Below, one piece after another: positions 26,690-36,047 of a stretch of DNA of 64,000 nucleotides. Location of the stretch: NCBI RefSeq assembly GCF_002898515.1, contig NZ_PPFX01000012.1, forward strand, positions 1 to 64,000, in the 5' to 3' direction. The notes beneath the pieces were generated by a model, which made no database searches, was not told where the DNA came from, and saw only the letters and a list, made by a program, of their open reading frames with translations. The position numbers were made by a program, and so were the translations under genes. How positions within the stretch are numbered: position 1 is the stretch's first letter; every line of letters starts with the position of its first letter. The stretch is from Geothermobacter hydrogeniphilus. Its GTDB lineage: Bacteria > Desulfobacterota > Desulfuromonadia > Desulfuromonadales > Geothermobacteraceae.

Positions 26690-29600
26690 GGAGCCTCCTT
26701 TTCAACCTTGACAGAAAACCATTTGTACAGGGCAGGGATAACCAGCAGGGTCAACAGGGTCGAGGTCACCAGCCCACCGATAACGACGGTCGCCAGCGGT
26801 CGCTGAACTTCGCTGCCGGTCCCCGAGGCGAGTGCCATCGGCACCAGGCCGAGACCGGCGGCGGCGGCCGTCATAATAACCGGACGCAAGCGCAGACAGG
26901 CGCCGTCAATCGCGGCCTGAACCGCCGGAATCCCATCCTGCAGCAGCTGGTTGATATAGGTCACCAGAACCATGCCGTTGGCGAGCGCGATCCCGAACAG
27001 GGCAATGAACCCGACCGAAGCCGGAACCGACAGGTTCTGGCCGGTCAGCCAGAGCCCGATCACTCCGCCCACCAGCGCCAGCGGAATATTGAGAAAAATA
27101 AGCAGCGAATTGCGTAACGAATTGAACGTCGAATAGAGCAGCAGGAAGACGATCAGCAGTGTCATCGGCACCACCAGCGCCAGGCGCTTGTTGGCCTCCT
27201 GCTGCAACTCGAACTGGCCGCCCCAGTTCACCAGGTAGCCGGGCGGAAGCTCGACCTTTTCAGCCAGGGCCTGCTGCCCGTCGGCAACGAAGGAGCCGAT
27301 ATCACGTCCCCGCACATTGCATTGAACGGTAATGAAGCGCTGGTTGTTTTCGCGGGTGATCTGCCGTGGCCCGACAATCTCTTCAATCTTCGCCAACTGA
27401 TCGAGAGGCACCTTGACCCCGCCCGGAGCGGAAATCAGAATATGCCGGATCGCCTCGGAACTGCCGCGGCTTTCGGGGACGAAACGGACATTGATATCGA
27501 ACCGTCGAATGCCCTCGAAAATCTGTCCGGCCTGTTCGCCGCCGACGGCGGTGCGGATCACGCTCTGCACATCCTCGACATTGATCCCGTAACGGGCGAT
27601 CGCTTTCCGATCAATGCGGATCAGCAGCTGCGGCGTGCCAGTGACCTGGTCCTTCTGCACGTCGGCGGCACCGGGGACCTCGCGGATGACCGCCTCGATT
27701 TCCGCCGCCTTCTGCTTGAGAACCTCCATGTCATCGCCGAAGATCTTGATCGCCAGCGCCGCTTTGGTCCCGGTCAGAAGCTCGTCCACAGCGGCGGCAA
27801 TCGGCTGGGTGACATTGAACTGGGCGCCCGGAAAATCTTCCAGGAACTCCCCGATCGCCGCGTAGAGTTCTTCCGGAGTTTTCGCCGAGGTCCACTCATC
27901 CTGCGGCTTCAACGCCACGAAAGACTCGGCGCTGTTGACCGGGTCGGCATGAGCTCCGACTTCACCCCGCCCGACACGGGTCACAATCCGGGTCACTTCC
28001 GGGAACTTGCCCATCAGCCGGCGCTCGAAACGCCCCATGTTGACGCTCGCTTCATCGAGCGATATCGACGGTGCCATGGTCGCCCGGATCAGCAGGTCTC
28101 CCTCATTGAGGCGGGGAACGAATTCCGATCCGAGCAGGGAAAAGAGAAAAATACCGACCACCAGCAGCCCGGCCGACAGGGAAATGGGGATCACCGGCCG
28201 TCGCACAAACAGGGTGACGGCGGGACGATAGAACGCCAGCATCCAGCGCACCACCAGCAACTCCTGATGCTCCCCCGCTTTCTTCTTCGGTCGCCGCATC
28301 AGCAGGCTGCTGAGTACCGGCGCCAGCAGAACGGTAAAGACCAACGAACCGAAGATGGCGAACGCCATGGTCTGTGCCAGGGGACGGAAGGTTTTACCCT
28401 CAACCCCCTGCAGGGTAAAGAGCGGCAGAAAGACGATCACGATAATCAGCAACGAAAAGATGATCGGCCGCGCCACTTCGGTACTGGCCCGCAGTACAAT
28501 CTGCAGCATCGACTCATCCGGGTCGGCCGAGTGTAAATGGCGATCGACATTCTCGATCATGACCACCGAACCATCGACCAGAAGGCCGAGCGCGATGGCC
28601 AGGCCGCCCAGCGACATCAGGTTGGCCGAAACCCCGAAATAGTTCATCAGGAAGAAGGCGAAGGCCAGCGAAAAGGGGATCGAGGCCAGCACCACCACGC
28701 TCGGTCGGATCCCGCCGAGCATCAGCAGCTGAATGAAGACGATCAGGACAACCGCCTCCAGCAGGGCCTTGGTGACGGTGTTGACGCATTTCGCCACCAG
28801 GGTGGCCTGGTCATAATAGGGAACGATTTTAATCCCCTCGGGAAGCACCCGGTTGACTTTTTCGATCTTGGCCTTGACATCGCTGATCACCTGCGAGGTG
28901 TTGGTGCCGATCAGCTTGAGGACCATACCGACAATCGCCTCGCCTTTGCCGTCCATGGTGGCCAGGCCGCGCCGGATCTCCCCGCCGATGACGATATCGG
29001 CGATCTGGTCGAGATAGATCGGGGTGCCGTCCTTGACCTTGAGCACGATCTTTTCCAGGTCGTCAAGCTTCTCCGCCAGGCCGACCGAGCGGACGATATA
29101 TTCCTCGGAATTTTTGACCAGGAACTGGGCGCCGACATTGGAATTGTTGGAGCGGATGGTTTCGACCACCTCATTGACTGTCAGATCATAGCGCAGCAGG
29201 TCCGCGGCGCGGATCTGCACCTGGAACTGCTTGACCTCGCCGCCAAGAGAAAGAACTTCCGTCACCCCCGGCACGGTCTGAATGTTGAACTTGATCAACC
29301 AGTCCTGGATTTCGCGCATCTCCTCCGAACTGCGCTTTCCAGTTTCATCCTCGACCACGTAAAAGAGGATCTGCCCCAAACCGGTGGTGATCGGACCCAT
29401 CTCCGGCTCGCCGAATCCCTCGGGAATCTCCTCCCGGGCCAGCTGCAGCCGCTCGCCGACCAGCTGACGGGCAAAATAGATATCGGTTCCGTCCTCGAAG
29501 TAGATGTTGATCACCGACAGGCCGAAGTTGGAAACTGAACGGATCTCCTTGAGATTCGGCAAGCCGTTCATCGCCACTTCAACCGGGTAGGTGACATATT

Positions 29601-29784
29601 TTTCCACCTCTTCCGGGGCCAGGCCCTCGGTTTCGGTGAAGACCTGAACCAGCGCCGGCGTGACATCGGGGAAGGCGTCGACCGGCAGGCGATTGTAGCT
29701 GAACCAGCCCGCGCCAAGCACCAGCACTCCCAGAACACACATCAGCAGACGGCTCTGCAGGACCAGACGTATCAGTTTTTCCAT
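26686..29784 (-). CDS. Heavy-metal efflux RND permease (CzcA/CusA family)
   Basis: A 1032-residue inner-membrane RND pump of the heavy-metal class. TM4 reads ALGLLVDGSVVMIENV, with Asp and Glu equivalent to CzcA D408 and E415, whereas the position of CzcA D402 is not Asp. In that respect it resembles CusA-like monovalent pumps, so Cu/Ag cannot be excluded and the substrate is open. It forms a tripartite pump with the adaptor and outer-membrane factor encoded upstream on the same strand. Gene order is C-B-A-PII. Confidence 0.9.
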   Translation of the reverse strand: MEKLIRLVLQSRLLMCVLGVLVLGAGWFSYNRLPVDAFPDVTPALVQVFTETEGLAPEEVEKYVTYPVEVAMNGLPNLKEIRSVSNFGLSVINIYFEDGTDIYFARQLVGERLQLAREEIPEGFGEPEMGPITTGLGQILFYVVEDETGKRSSEEMREIQDWLIKFNIQTVPGVTEVLSLGGEVKQFQVQIRAADLLRYDLTVNEVVETIRSNNSNVGAQFLVKNSEEYIVRSVGLAEKLDDLEKIVLKVKDGTPIYLDQIADIVIGGEIRRGLATMDGKGEAIVGMVLKLIGTNTSQVISDVKAKIEKVNRVLPEGIKIVPYYDQATLVAKCVNTVTKALLEAVVLIVFIQLLMLGGIRPSVVVLASIPFSLAFAFFLMNYFGVSANLMSLGGLAIALGLLVDGSVVMIENVDRHLHSADPDESMLQIVLRASTEVARPIIFSLLIIVIVFLPLFTLQGVEGKTFRPLAQTMAFAIFGSLVFTVLLAPVLSSLLMRRPKKKAGEHQELLVVRWMLAFYRPAVTLFVRRPVIPISLSAGLLVVGIFLFSLLGSEFVPRLNEGDLLIRATMAPSISLDEASVNMGRFERRLMGKFPEVTRIVTRVGRGEVGAHADPVNSAESFVALKPQDEWTSAKTPEELYAAIGEFLEDFPGAQFNVTQPIAAAVDELLTGTKAALAIKIFGDDMEVLKQKAAEIEAVIREVPGAADVQKDQVTGTPQLLIRIDRKAIARYGINVEDVQSVIRTAVGGEQAGQIFEGIRRFDINVRFVPESRGSSEAIRHILISAPGGVKVPLDQLAKIEEIVGPRQITRENNQRFITVQCNVRGRDIGSFVADGQQALAEKVELPPGYLVNWGGQFELQQEANKRLALVVPMTLLIVFLLLYSTFNSLRNSLLIFLNIPLALVGGVIGLWLTGQNLSVPASVGFIALFGIALANGMVLVTYINQLLQDGIPAVQAAIDGACLRLRPVIMTAAAAGLGLVPMALASGTGSEVQRPLATVVIGGLVTSTLLTLLVIPALYKWFSVKVEKEAP

Positions 29785-29799
29785 GATGGCACCTCCCGC

Positions 29800-31014
29800 C
29801 TAATGTCCATGACCGCCACCAAAAGCGCCCTTGGAAAGCTGTGCTTTGAGGGTAAAAGCTCCGGTACTGGCGTACTTTTCGCCGGGCTTCAGACCTTCCC
29901 TGATCTCCACCTGCAGGCCGTTTTCCCTACCGACAGTCACCGGCCGCGGTTCGAAACCATCCTCATCCAGTACGAACACCACGGTTTTCCCTTTCAGGGT
30001 CTGCAACGCGGTCTTCGGCACCAGCAGGGACACATCCACGCTGCCGACCGCCACCCGGGCGGTGATGAACATTCCGGGCCGCAGGTCCCCCTGTGGATTG
30101 GGCAACTCCGCCCGGGCCAGGGCGGTCCGGGTCTCCTCTCCGACCAGCGGTCCGACATAGGAGAGGGTTCCACTCACCGGGGCAATGTCGTGGCCGATCT
30201 CGATCACCACCTTCTGTCCCTTGTGAATCTTGACCAGGTCCTTCTGGTAGACGTTGATGTCGACCCAGACCGTACCCAGGTCAGCAACAACGAACGCCTC
30301 GGAAGAACCGTTCAGGGCCTCTCCCAGGGTAATATGCTTCTGGATCACCGCACCGCTGAACGGAGCCCGCATTTCATAACGGGTATAGGTCTGGTCCAGG
30401 TGCTCCGGCAATTGCTTGAGGTAGCCCTCACTGAACCCCAGGGCATGCAGCTTCTGTTCTGCCGAACGCAGATTGATCCGTGCTTCGGCAAAAGCCTGCT
30501 TGGCATCGAGATACTCCTGCTCCGCCGAAACCTTCTTTTTCCAGAGTCGCTCCTCACGATTAAAGTTGGCCTCGGCCAGGGCCAGGCGTTCCCGGGCCGC
30601 CAGGTATTCAGCCTTGGTATCGGCCAGTTCCCGGCTTTCCAGCACCGCCATCACCTCTCCCCCCTTAACCTGGTCGCCGAGCTTCTTGCGAACCTCGCGG
30701 ACAATGCCCGGCACCCGGGGCACCACGTGCGCCTGCCGGTCGGCGTTGATGACAATCTCTCCCGGCAGGTCGACAAAGGTGTCCAGGCGACCGGGTCCGG
30801 CTTCCCTGACAACGATTCCGAACTCTTTCATCTCGGCAGCGGACAGGCGGACGACACCTTCCTCGTGACCGCCTTCAGATTCTTCCCCGGCATGAGCCGG
30901 TTTCCCGCCCTGTTCTCCGGCCGTTACCGTGGCGGGCAGACCGGCAGCAAGGACCAGCACCAGCGACAGCGCCGCCGGCAAAATATAAAACTTGTTCCGT
31001 TTTCTGTTTTTCAT
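29800..31014 (-). CDS. RND efflux periplasmic adaptor (CzcB/CusB family)
   Basis: A 404-residue membrane-fusion protein: N-terminal hydrophobic signal/anchor, lipoyl/barrel-sandwich halves (AHVVPRVPGIVREVRKKLGD and APFSGAVIQKHITLGE) flanking an alpha-hairpin (about 140-200), and a beta-barrel. A short His/Glu-rich start (HAGEESEGGHEEG) and a GGHGH end could bind metal. ATG 31014 follows AGGA at 9 nt; TTG 31029, overlapping the upstream stop, is the alternative. Middle gene of the pump operon. Confidence 0.88.
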   Translation of the reverse strand: MKNRKRNKFYILPAALSLVLVLAAGLPATVTAGEQGGKPAHAGEESEGGHEEGVVRLSAAEMKEFGIVVREAGPGRLDTFVDLPGEIVINADRQAHVVPRVPGIVREVRKKLGDQVKGGEVMAVLESRELADTKAEYLAARERLALAEANFNREERLWKKKVSAEQEYLDAKQAFAEARINLRSAEQKLHALGFSEGYLKQLPEHLDQTYTRYEMRAPFSGAVIQKHITLGEALNGSSEAFVVADLGTVWVDINVYQKDLVKIHKGQKVVIEIGHDIAPVSGTLSYVGPLVGEETRTALARAELPNPQGDLRPGMFITARVAVGSVDVSLLVPKTALQTLKGKTVVFVLDEDGFEPRPVTVGRENGLQVEIREGLKPGEKYASTGAFTLKAQLSKGAFGGGHGH

Positions 31015-31025
31015 GTTCTGTATCC

Positions 31026-32405
31026 TCAATCCTGTTTTTCGGGTTCAGGTGAAAAGTCCGCCAGCGGGCTGGCAATCAAACGCTCAATATCGGCCCGGGC
31101 GGTATTGTAGTTCGCCAGAGCATCCACATACTGCCCACGCACTTCAAACAGGGTGCGCTGAGCGTCAACGACTTGCAGAAAACCGAACTTGCCCTCGCGG
31201 TAGCCGAAATTGGCCGCTTCGAAGGCCTGCTCGGCTCCGGGGAGCAGCTCCTTTTTCAGGACCCGCAGCTCATCATGGGCACTCCGAAGCTGCTGATAGG
31301 CGACGGACAGTGCCGCCTCGATCCTGTTTTTCGCCTCCTGCCGCTGGTGCCGGGCACGGTAGTAACTCGCCGTAGCCTGTTTCCGCCCTCCCTGGTTGCG
31401 ATCAAATAACGGCAGGGGGATCGCCAGTTCGGCCACCAGCGCATTGTCTCCGGTGTCCTGGAAATTCCGCACACCGACCATGACGGTGAGATCCGGCACC
31501 GCCCCGGCATCCGCCAGGCGCCGTTCCGACCGTCTCTGCTCCAGCTCGGTCTGCCAGCGCGCCAGGTCGGGGTTATTATCGATGGTGCGCAGAAGCTGTT
31601 CGAAGGGTGGCAATCCGGGTGCAACTTTCAGATCACCGCTCGCCTTGCCGAACTTGGCCCTGGTGGCCCCCCAGAAGGAGACCAGCGTCTTGCGTGCCGC
31701 CTCCAGGGTTCGCCGGGCCTTGGCACTGTTCAACCGCGCCGCGGAATACTCGACCCCGGCCCGGGTCAACTCCAGCGGCGAAACCTTGCCGGCCTCGACC
31801 CGTTCACGCACGGCACGCCGGACAGCATCGGCCAATTCCGCCAGCACCTCGGCCTGCGCCACCCGCTGCTGAGCCGCAACCACCTCGATATAGGCCTTGG
31901 TGGCCGCGGTAAACACATCCAGGCGAATCGCTTCCCGATCCCAGTCGAGCAACTCTTTTCCCAGCCGGGCAACCTGCTTTCGCTTGTCGCGCTTGCCCCC
32001 CAGTTCCAGCAGTTGACTGATGGAGAAGGTTGTCTCGGCGGCGGCGTAGCCGCTCATCTCATCCTCCCCGGCAAAATTCTCCATCTCGATCGAAAAATCC
32101 GGGTTCGGCAACAATCCGGCCTGGAGTTCCCGTCCGGCACCGGCCTCGGAATTCCAGGCGGCGGAAGCCAGTTTCGGGTTGTAGCGCATGGTCAGCCGCA
32201 GCGCCTGGCTGAGGCTGAGATCCCCGACCGTAGCAGGCACATCAGCCCCCTGCCGGTTGTCACGGTTTTCCCGGGGGATCTCGAAGACCGGATAGTTTTT
32301 TCCCAGGGAGTTCGGCTTCGAGCCCGGTTCACCGGCCAGAACCGGTGCGGTAAAAATGAAACCGAGACAAACCACTCCCAGGGAAACAAGACGGTGTAAA
32401 AACAT
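31026..32405 (-). CDS. TolC-family outer-membrane factor (CzcC type)
   Basis: A 459-residue outer-membrane efflux protein with signal peptide (cleaved near VLAGEPG) and two OEP repeats of long amphipathic helices, beginning LSLSQALRLTMRYNPKLASA. The ATG at 32405 follows GACAGGAGC; the frame extends 24 codons upstream without signal features. First gene of the CzcCBA-PII operon; its stop lies 12 nt before the adaptor ATG. Confidence 0.88.
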   Translation of the reverse strand: MFLHRLVSLGVVCLGFIFTAPVLAGEPGSKPNSLGKNYPVFEIPRENRDNRQGADVPATVGDLSLSQALRLTMRYNPKLASAAWNSEAGAGRELQAGLLPNPDFSIEMENFAGEDEMSGYAAAETTFSISQLLELGGKRDKRKQVARLGKELLDWDREAIRLDVFTAATKAYIEVVAAQQRVAQAEVLAELADAVRRAVRERVEAGKVSPLELTRAGVEYSAARLNSAKARRTLEAARKTLVSFWGATRAKFGKASGDLKVAPGLPPFEQLLRTIDNNPDLARWQTELEQRRSERRLADAGAVPDLTVMVGVRNFQDTGDNALVAELAIPLPLFDRNQGGRKQATASYYRARHQRQEAKNRIEAALSVAYQQLRSAHDELRVLKKELLPGAEQAFEAANFGYREGKFGFLQVVDAQRTLFEVRGQYVDALANYNTARADIERLIASPLADFSPEPEKQD

Positions 32406-32597
32406 GTCATTGCTCCTGTCACGTCCCCTCTCCGGAACTCCGGAGGAGACGGTTCTGCGGCGCCCGCAGCACGGCACTATGCCGCCGTAAAGGCGCTGTT
32501 GAATTTTTTTCTACGAAGAAAACTTAAACCGGGTTTCCGACCGAAACAGCTGCAACGGCGGCAAACCCAGCCTCGAATGAGGCGGGGGGGGGATAAA

Positions 32598-33020
32598 TCA
32601 ATACCGCAGGATGGTCGTTTTCAGAGCCGTCAATGCAACCCGGGGAGGCCCGGTCGGTTGCAGATACCTTCTCGCCGCCGCAACCGGCGGGAAGGTATTC
32701 TGTTCGGGCCACACGAAGAACGGGGAGGACTCCGCCGGCGGAGCAAGTACGCTGACCGGTGCAGGCGACCGCTTGTAAGCCAGGATGTCCGGAGCATAGT
32801 CCTCACAGAGGCTCTTGATCTTCAGCCGGGCCGATGAATCCTCCCGACCACCTGTCGACGACGAACCTTCGGAACAGCTGCCCACAGAATGAACTTCAAG
32901 ATGACTGCGTCCATCCGCATCCATACAGAGGACCACGCCATGGGCCAACCCGTGCCAGAGCAACAGGTAGGTGAACAACGCAAACCAGCTGACAAATTTT
33001 CTGACGGCTATACGAACCAT
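32598..33020 (-). CDS. Small secreted/anchored protein upstream of metal efflux operon
   Basis: A 140-residue protein with an N-terminal hydrophobic segment (FVSWFALFTYLLLWHGLAHG), then a short Cys/His region (VVLCMDADGRSHLEVHSVGSC) and a Pro-rich part ending ALTALKTTILRY. The family is not named to me, but its layout matches that of the protein encoded at 35461-35874: hydrophobic start, Cys cluster, and a terminal L-x-x-L-(K/R)-T-x-I-L. It precedes the efflux operon by 192 nt in the same direction; a role in periplasmic metal sensing is a guess. Confidence 0.6.
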   Translation of the reverse strand: MVRIAVRKFVSWFALFTYLLLWHGLAHGVVLCMDADGRSHLEVHSVGSCSEGSSSTGGREDSSARLKIKSLCEDYAPDILAYKRSPAPVSVLAPPAESSPFFVWPEQNTFPPVAAARRYLQPTGPPRVALTALKTTILRY

Positions 33021-33072
33021 TCTATAACCTTTGCAAAACGACGCATAAACAATACCTGAAAAGTCACCTTTA

Positions 33073-33933
33073 TCAACTGCCGCCGTAAGAATGCAGTCCC
33101 GACAGCACCAGGTTGACCCCTAGGTAGCAGAAGATGGTGGCGACGAAACCGAACACCGACAGCCAGGCAGCCTTTCTGCCGACCCAGCCACGGGTGAAAC
33201 GGGCGTGCAGGAAGGCCGCATAGACGAACCAGACGATCAGGCTCCAGGTTTCCTTGGGATCCCAGCTCCAGTAGGTGCCCCAGGCGTAGTTGGCCCAGGC
33301 GGCACCGGTGATGATGCCGAGGGAAAGCAGCGGGAACCCGATCATGATCGCCTTGTAGTTGATGTCATCCAGCACCCGGGTGCTCGGGAAGAGCGCCAGC
33401 ACCCCGCCGTCATCCCGGCCTTCACCGTCATCCCGTCCCTTGCGCGCCTTGATCAGGTACATGATCGACACCCCGCAGGCCACGGCAAAGGCGGCGTAGC
33501 CGAGAAAACAGGTGATCACATGATAGGTCAGCCAGTTGCTCTGCAACGCCGGAACCAGCGGATCGATGGCGTCACTGAGATAAAGCTGCCCCCAGATCAT
33601 GCCGAAAAACGCGAACGGCAGCACGAAAGCACCGATCGCCCGCTGCCTGTATTTCAGGTCGATGAGGATATAGATCAGCAGGATGGTCCAGGCAAAAAAG
33701 ACCACCGATTCGTAAAGGTTGGAGAGCGGCGCGCGGCCGTCTCCGCCCAGAATCTGGTATGACTCGTACCAGCGCATGCCGATGGCCGCGGTATGCAGCG
33801 CGAAACCGACGTAACAGCAGATGTTGGCGACCAGGGCAACGGTCCGGTTGCGGATCACCAGGTAGGAGATGAAGGCGAGCATGGCGCCAAAATAGGCGAT
33901 GGTGGTGATATTGAAAAGCTTGATACTGAGCAT
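33073..33933 (-). CDS. ccsB: System II cytochrome c biogenesis protein CcsB/ResC
   Basis: A 286-residue polytopic haem-handling protein with the WWD motif (WANYAWGTYWSWDPKETW, about residues 213-230) flanked by conserved histidines. With ResB it moves haem across the inner membrane and ligates it to apocytochromes c. The ATG lies 11 nt downstream of the resB stop. An internal acidic linker (KGRDDGEGRDDGG) before the WWD region is unusual in the family. Confidence 0.93.
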   Translation of the reverse strand: MLSIKLFNITTIAYFGAMLAFISYLVIRNRTVALVANICCYVGFALHTAAIGMRWYESYQILGGDGRAPLSNLYESVVFFAWTILLIYILIDLKYRQRAIGAFVLPFAFFGMIWGQLYLSDAIDPLVPALQSNWLTYHVITCFLGYAAFAVACGVSIMYLIKARKGRDDGEGRDDGGVLALFPSTRVLDDINYKAIMIGFPLLSLGIITGAAWANYAWGTYWSWDPKETWSLIVWFVYAAFLHARFTRGWVGRKAAWLSVFGFVATIFCYLGVNLVLSGLHSYGGS

Positions 33934-33944
33934 GAGGATCTCCC

Positions 33945-35357
33945 TTAAGTGTTCGTTTCAACAACCGGCAGCGGGGCTGATTCCGGGGTCTGTCGACCGG
34001 TCAGCTCCTCCTTGAGCCGGGACTTGAAGTCCTCGAAGAAGATTTCAAAGGCCGGCTGATTGCGATGAGCGTTGCCGGCGACCCTGATCAGGCTGCCGTC
34101 CCCGGCCGGTTCGATGGTCAGCCAGATGCGCCGGTGGGAGAGAAAGAAGGCGGAAAAACATCCGGCAACCAGCAGGAAACAGCCTGCCCAGACCACCCAG
34201 ACTCCCGGGTCTTTGGCCACCTGCAGGCCGGTGTAATATTGTTGTTCAAAACTGTCCACGGCAAATGAATACGCACCGCCGCGCTGGGCATCAAACTCCG
34301 GAAAACGCTGAAACACCACGAAGGCATTGCCGTGCTTTTCATTCTTGTCGTTGAGATGCATCTGGATCGCCGGTCCGAAACTCTTGTAGCTGTCGGTGTA
34401 GTCGGAGATAGCGAAGGAACTGCCGTCCGGCAGGGCGACATGTTCGCCGCGCTGCGCTTCAAACTTCAGCTTCCTGCCGCTGCTCCGTTCGGTGACGGTC
34501 AGCTTGAAAACCGGCTCTCCGGCGGGCCCGTAACTCGACTGGTAGAAGGTCAACCCGCGGTAACTCAGCGGATCATTCACCTCAATGGTCTTTTTCAATA
34601 CTTCCCGCCCACCTTCAAGCACCACCAGGTCGCTGGTGAACTCCTTGGGACGACGGGTGCCGGGATAGTAGGTCACTTCGAAATTGTCGCAGCGAACCTC
34701 GAACCCGATCGCGATCGGGTTTTGGCTGTCGCGCGGCCAGACCTTATCGGTGCTGGTTCCCTCGGCGATATTGACATAGGCCTTGTATCCCCAGACACTG
34801 CCGATAATGGCGCCGGCAAAGATGATCAGGATGGAAAGATGAACCACGTAGACACCGAACCGGGCCCAGGCCATTTTCTGCGCGAAGAGATGGATGCGGT
34901 CGTCCCTGGCGGTGACCACCGGGGCGGCAAAGTGTTTGCGCATAAAAGCGGCCAGCCGGTCACCAGCCCGGTCAACGGCCACCGGAACCGTGAACTCGTC
35001 ACGATTGGCGAAACTCCGATAGTGTTTTTCAACGGGCGTCAGAACGGGATGCTTCACCAGCTTGAGAATGCGCGGCAGCCGCCTGATGGAACAGCAGATC
35101 AGATTGACGGCGAAGATATTGAGCAGGGTCAGAAACCACCAGGAATGGTACATGTCGACAAAATCGAGGGCGACAAAAACCCGGTAGACCCTCTCACCAT
35201 ACTCCTGAATGTATTCCTGGGCGGGTTTCCCCTGCTGCACCACCGTACCGATAATGGAGGTGAGCGCCAGCAGAATCAGAGTGGTGATGGCGAGCTTCAG
35301 AGAACAGAAAAAGTCCCAGATGATCCCCAGAAAAGACTGGTCTTGTTTGTTGGTCAC
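33945..35357 (-). CDS. resB: System II cytochrome c biogenesis protein ResB
   Basis: A 470-residue ResB (Ccs1) protein: three N-terminal helices, one near residue 190, a large periplasmic beta domain (about 215-390) and a final helix near 400 (VWVVWAGCFLLVAGCFSAFF). I chose GTG 35357 with AGGAGTGATT upstream; an ATG 54 nt earlier lacks a site and would add a poor N-terminus. It delivers haem with CcsB, encoded next. Together they are a complete two-subunit System II. Confidence 0.9.
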   Translation of the reverse strand: MTNKQDQSFLGIIWDFFCSLKLAITTLILLALTSIIGTVVQQGKPAQEYIQEYGERVYRVFVALDFVDMYHSWWFLTLLNIFAVNLICCSIRRLPRILKLVKHPVLTPVEKHYRSFANRDEFTVPVAVDRAGDRLAAFMRKHFAAPVVTARDDRIHLFAQKMAWARFGVYVVHLSILIIFAGAIIGSVWGYKAYVNIAEGTSTDKVWPRDSQNPIAIGFEVRCDNFEVTYYPGTRRPKEFTSDLVVLEGGREVLKKTIEVNDPLSYRGLTFYQSSYGPAGEPVFKLTVTERSSGRKLKFEAQRGEHVALPDGSSFAISDYTDSYKSFGPAIQMHLNDKNEKHGNAFVVFQRFPEFDAQRGGAYSFAVDSFEQQYYTGLQVAKDPGVWVVWAGCFLLVAGCFSAFFLSHRRIWLTIEPAGDGSLIRVAGNAHRNQPAFEIFFEDFKSRLKEELTGRQTPESAPLPVVETNT

Positions 35358-35460
35358 GGAAATCACTCCTGAATAAAGCCTGGCGGACATGAATCGCGAC
35401 AACAGATTCACGCCCTGATGTTTCTAGAATGCCGAAAAAAACGGGATCCTTCGAAACGGC

Positions 35461-35874
35461 TTAAATCAGGAGAATGATGGTCCGCAGAGAGGCGAGGACA
35501 GAATTTGGTTGCGGAAGGGCACGATGAAGAGAAGATTCCGTCACCGGTGGCGGAGAAGAAAGGTCCTGCCAGAAGCTGAAAGCCGGTGCCGCAACACCAT
35601 CGGCAACCCGTGAAGACGGCTGGAAGGAAACCAGATGAACAGTGTCGACACCCGCCGCCCGGTGGTGATTGTAGCATGGGTGACAGGGCGCCTGGGCACT
35701 CCCGGCCGCCTCCAGGCAGCCCACGGCGGCATCTGCGCCCTGATCACTGAGACAGGCCGCCGGGTCCGCCGCACAGCAGGCAACAGCCACTCCGCCGCCG
35801 AGGCCGAACAGCAGGTAGGCGAAAAACACCAGCCAGTTCAGTTGTTGAAAAAATCGTCGCAAAGGTACAACCAT
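35461..35874 (-). CDS. Small Cys-rich secreted/anchored protein
   Basis: A 137-residue protein with a hydrophobic N-terminus (LNWLVFFAYLLFGLGGG) followed by a cysteine-rich stretch (ACC...ACL...GCL...PCHPCYNHH) and a variable tail ending SVLASLRTIILLI. The tail and layout match the protein at 32598-33020, so they are probable paralogues. The CHPCYNHH cluster could bind haem or soft metals. It precedes resB by about 100 nt on the same strand and is divergent from the hybrid kinase gene. Confidence 0.6.
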   Translation of the reverse strand: MVVPLRRFFQQLNWLVFFAYLLFGLGGGVAVACCAADPAACLSDQGADAAVGCLEAAGSAQAPCHPCYNHHRAAGVDTVHLVSFQPSSRVADGVAAPAFSFWQDLSSPPPVTESSLHRALPQPNSVLASLRTIILLI

Positions 35875-35970
35875 CTCGTATTCATAGGTGACGTAAGGTC
35901 CGTATATGAGGACAATGCAAACCGGGTGCCAGCAATCAGGGCAGGCATTGGCCCTCTCCGCGGGCAGAAG

Positions 35971-35999
35971 TCGACACAGCCAATGGCATATTATATACT
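35971..35999 (+). promoter_or_regulatory. Candidate sigma70 promoter of hybrid kinase gene
   Basis: TCGACA (35971-35976) and TATACT (35994-35999) with exactly 17 nt between, 49 nt upstream of the kinase ATG. Each hexamer matches the consensus at five of six positions. Confidence 0.6.
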
Positions 36000-36047
36000 C
36001 CCGAAAACTCGAGGTCGGCAGAGAAAAACCTCCCGAGAAGAGGCTTC

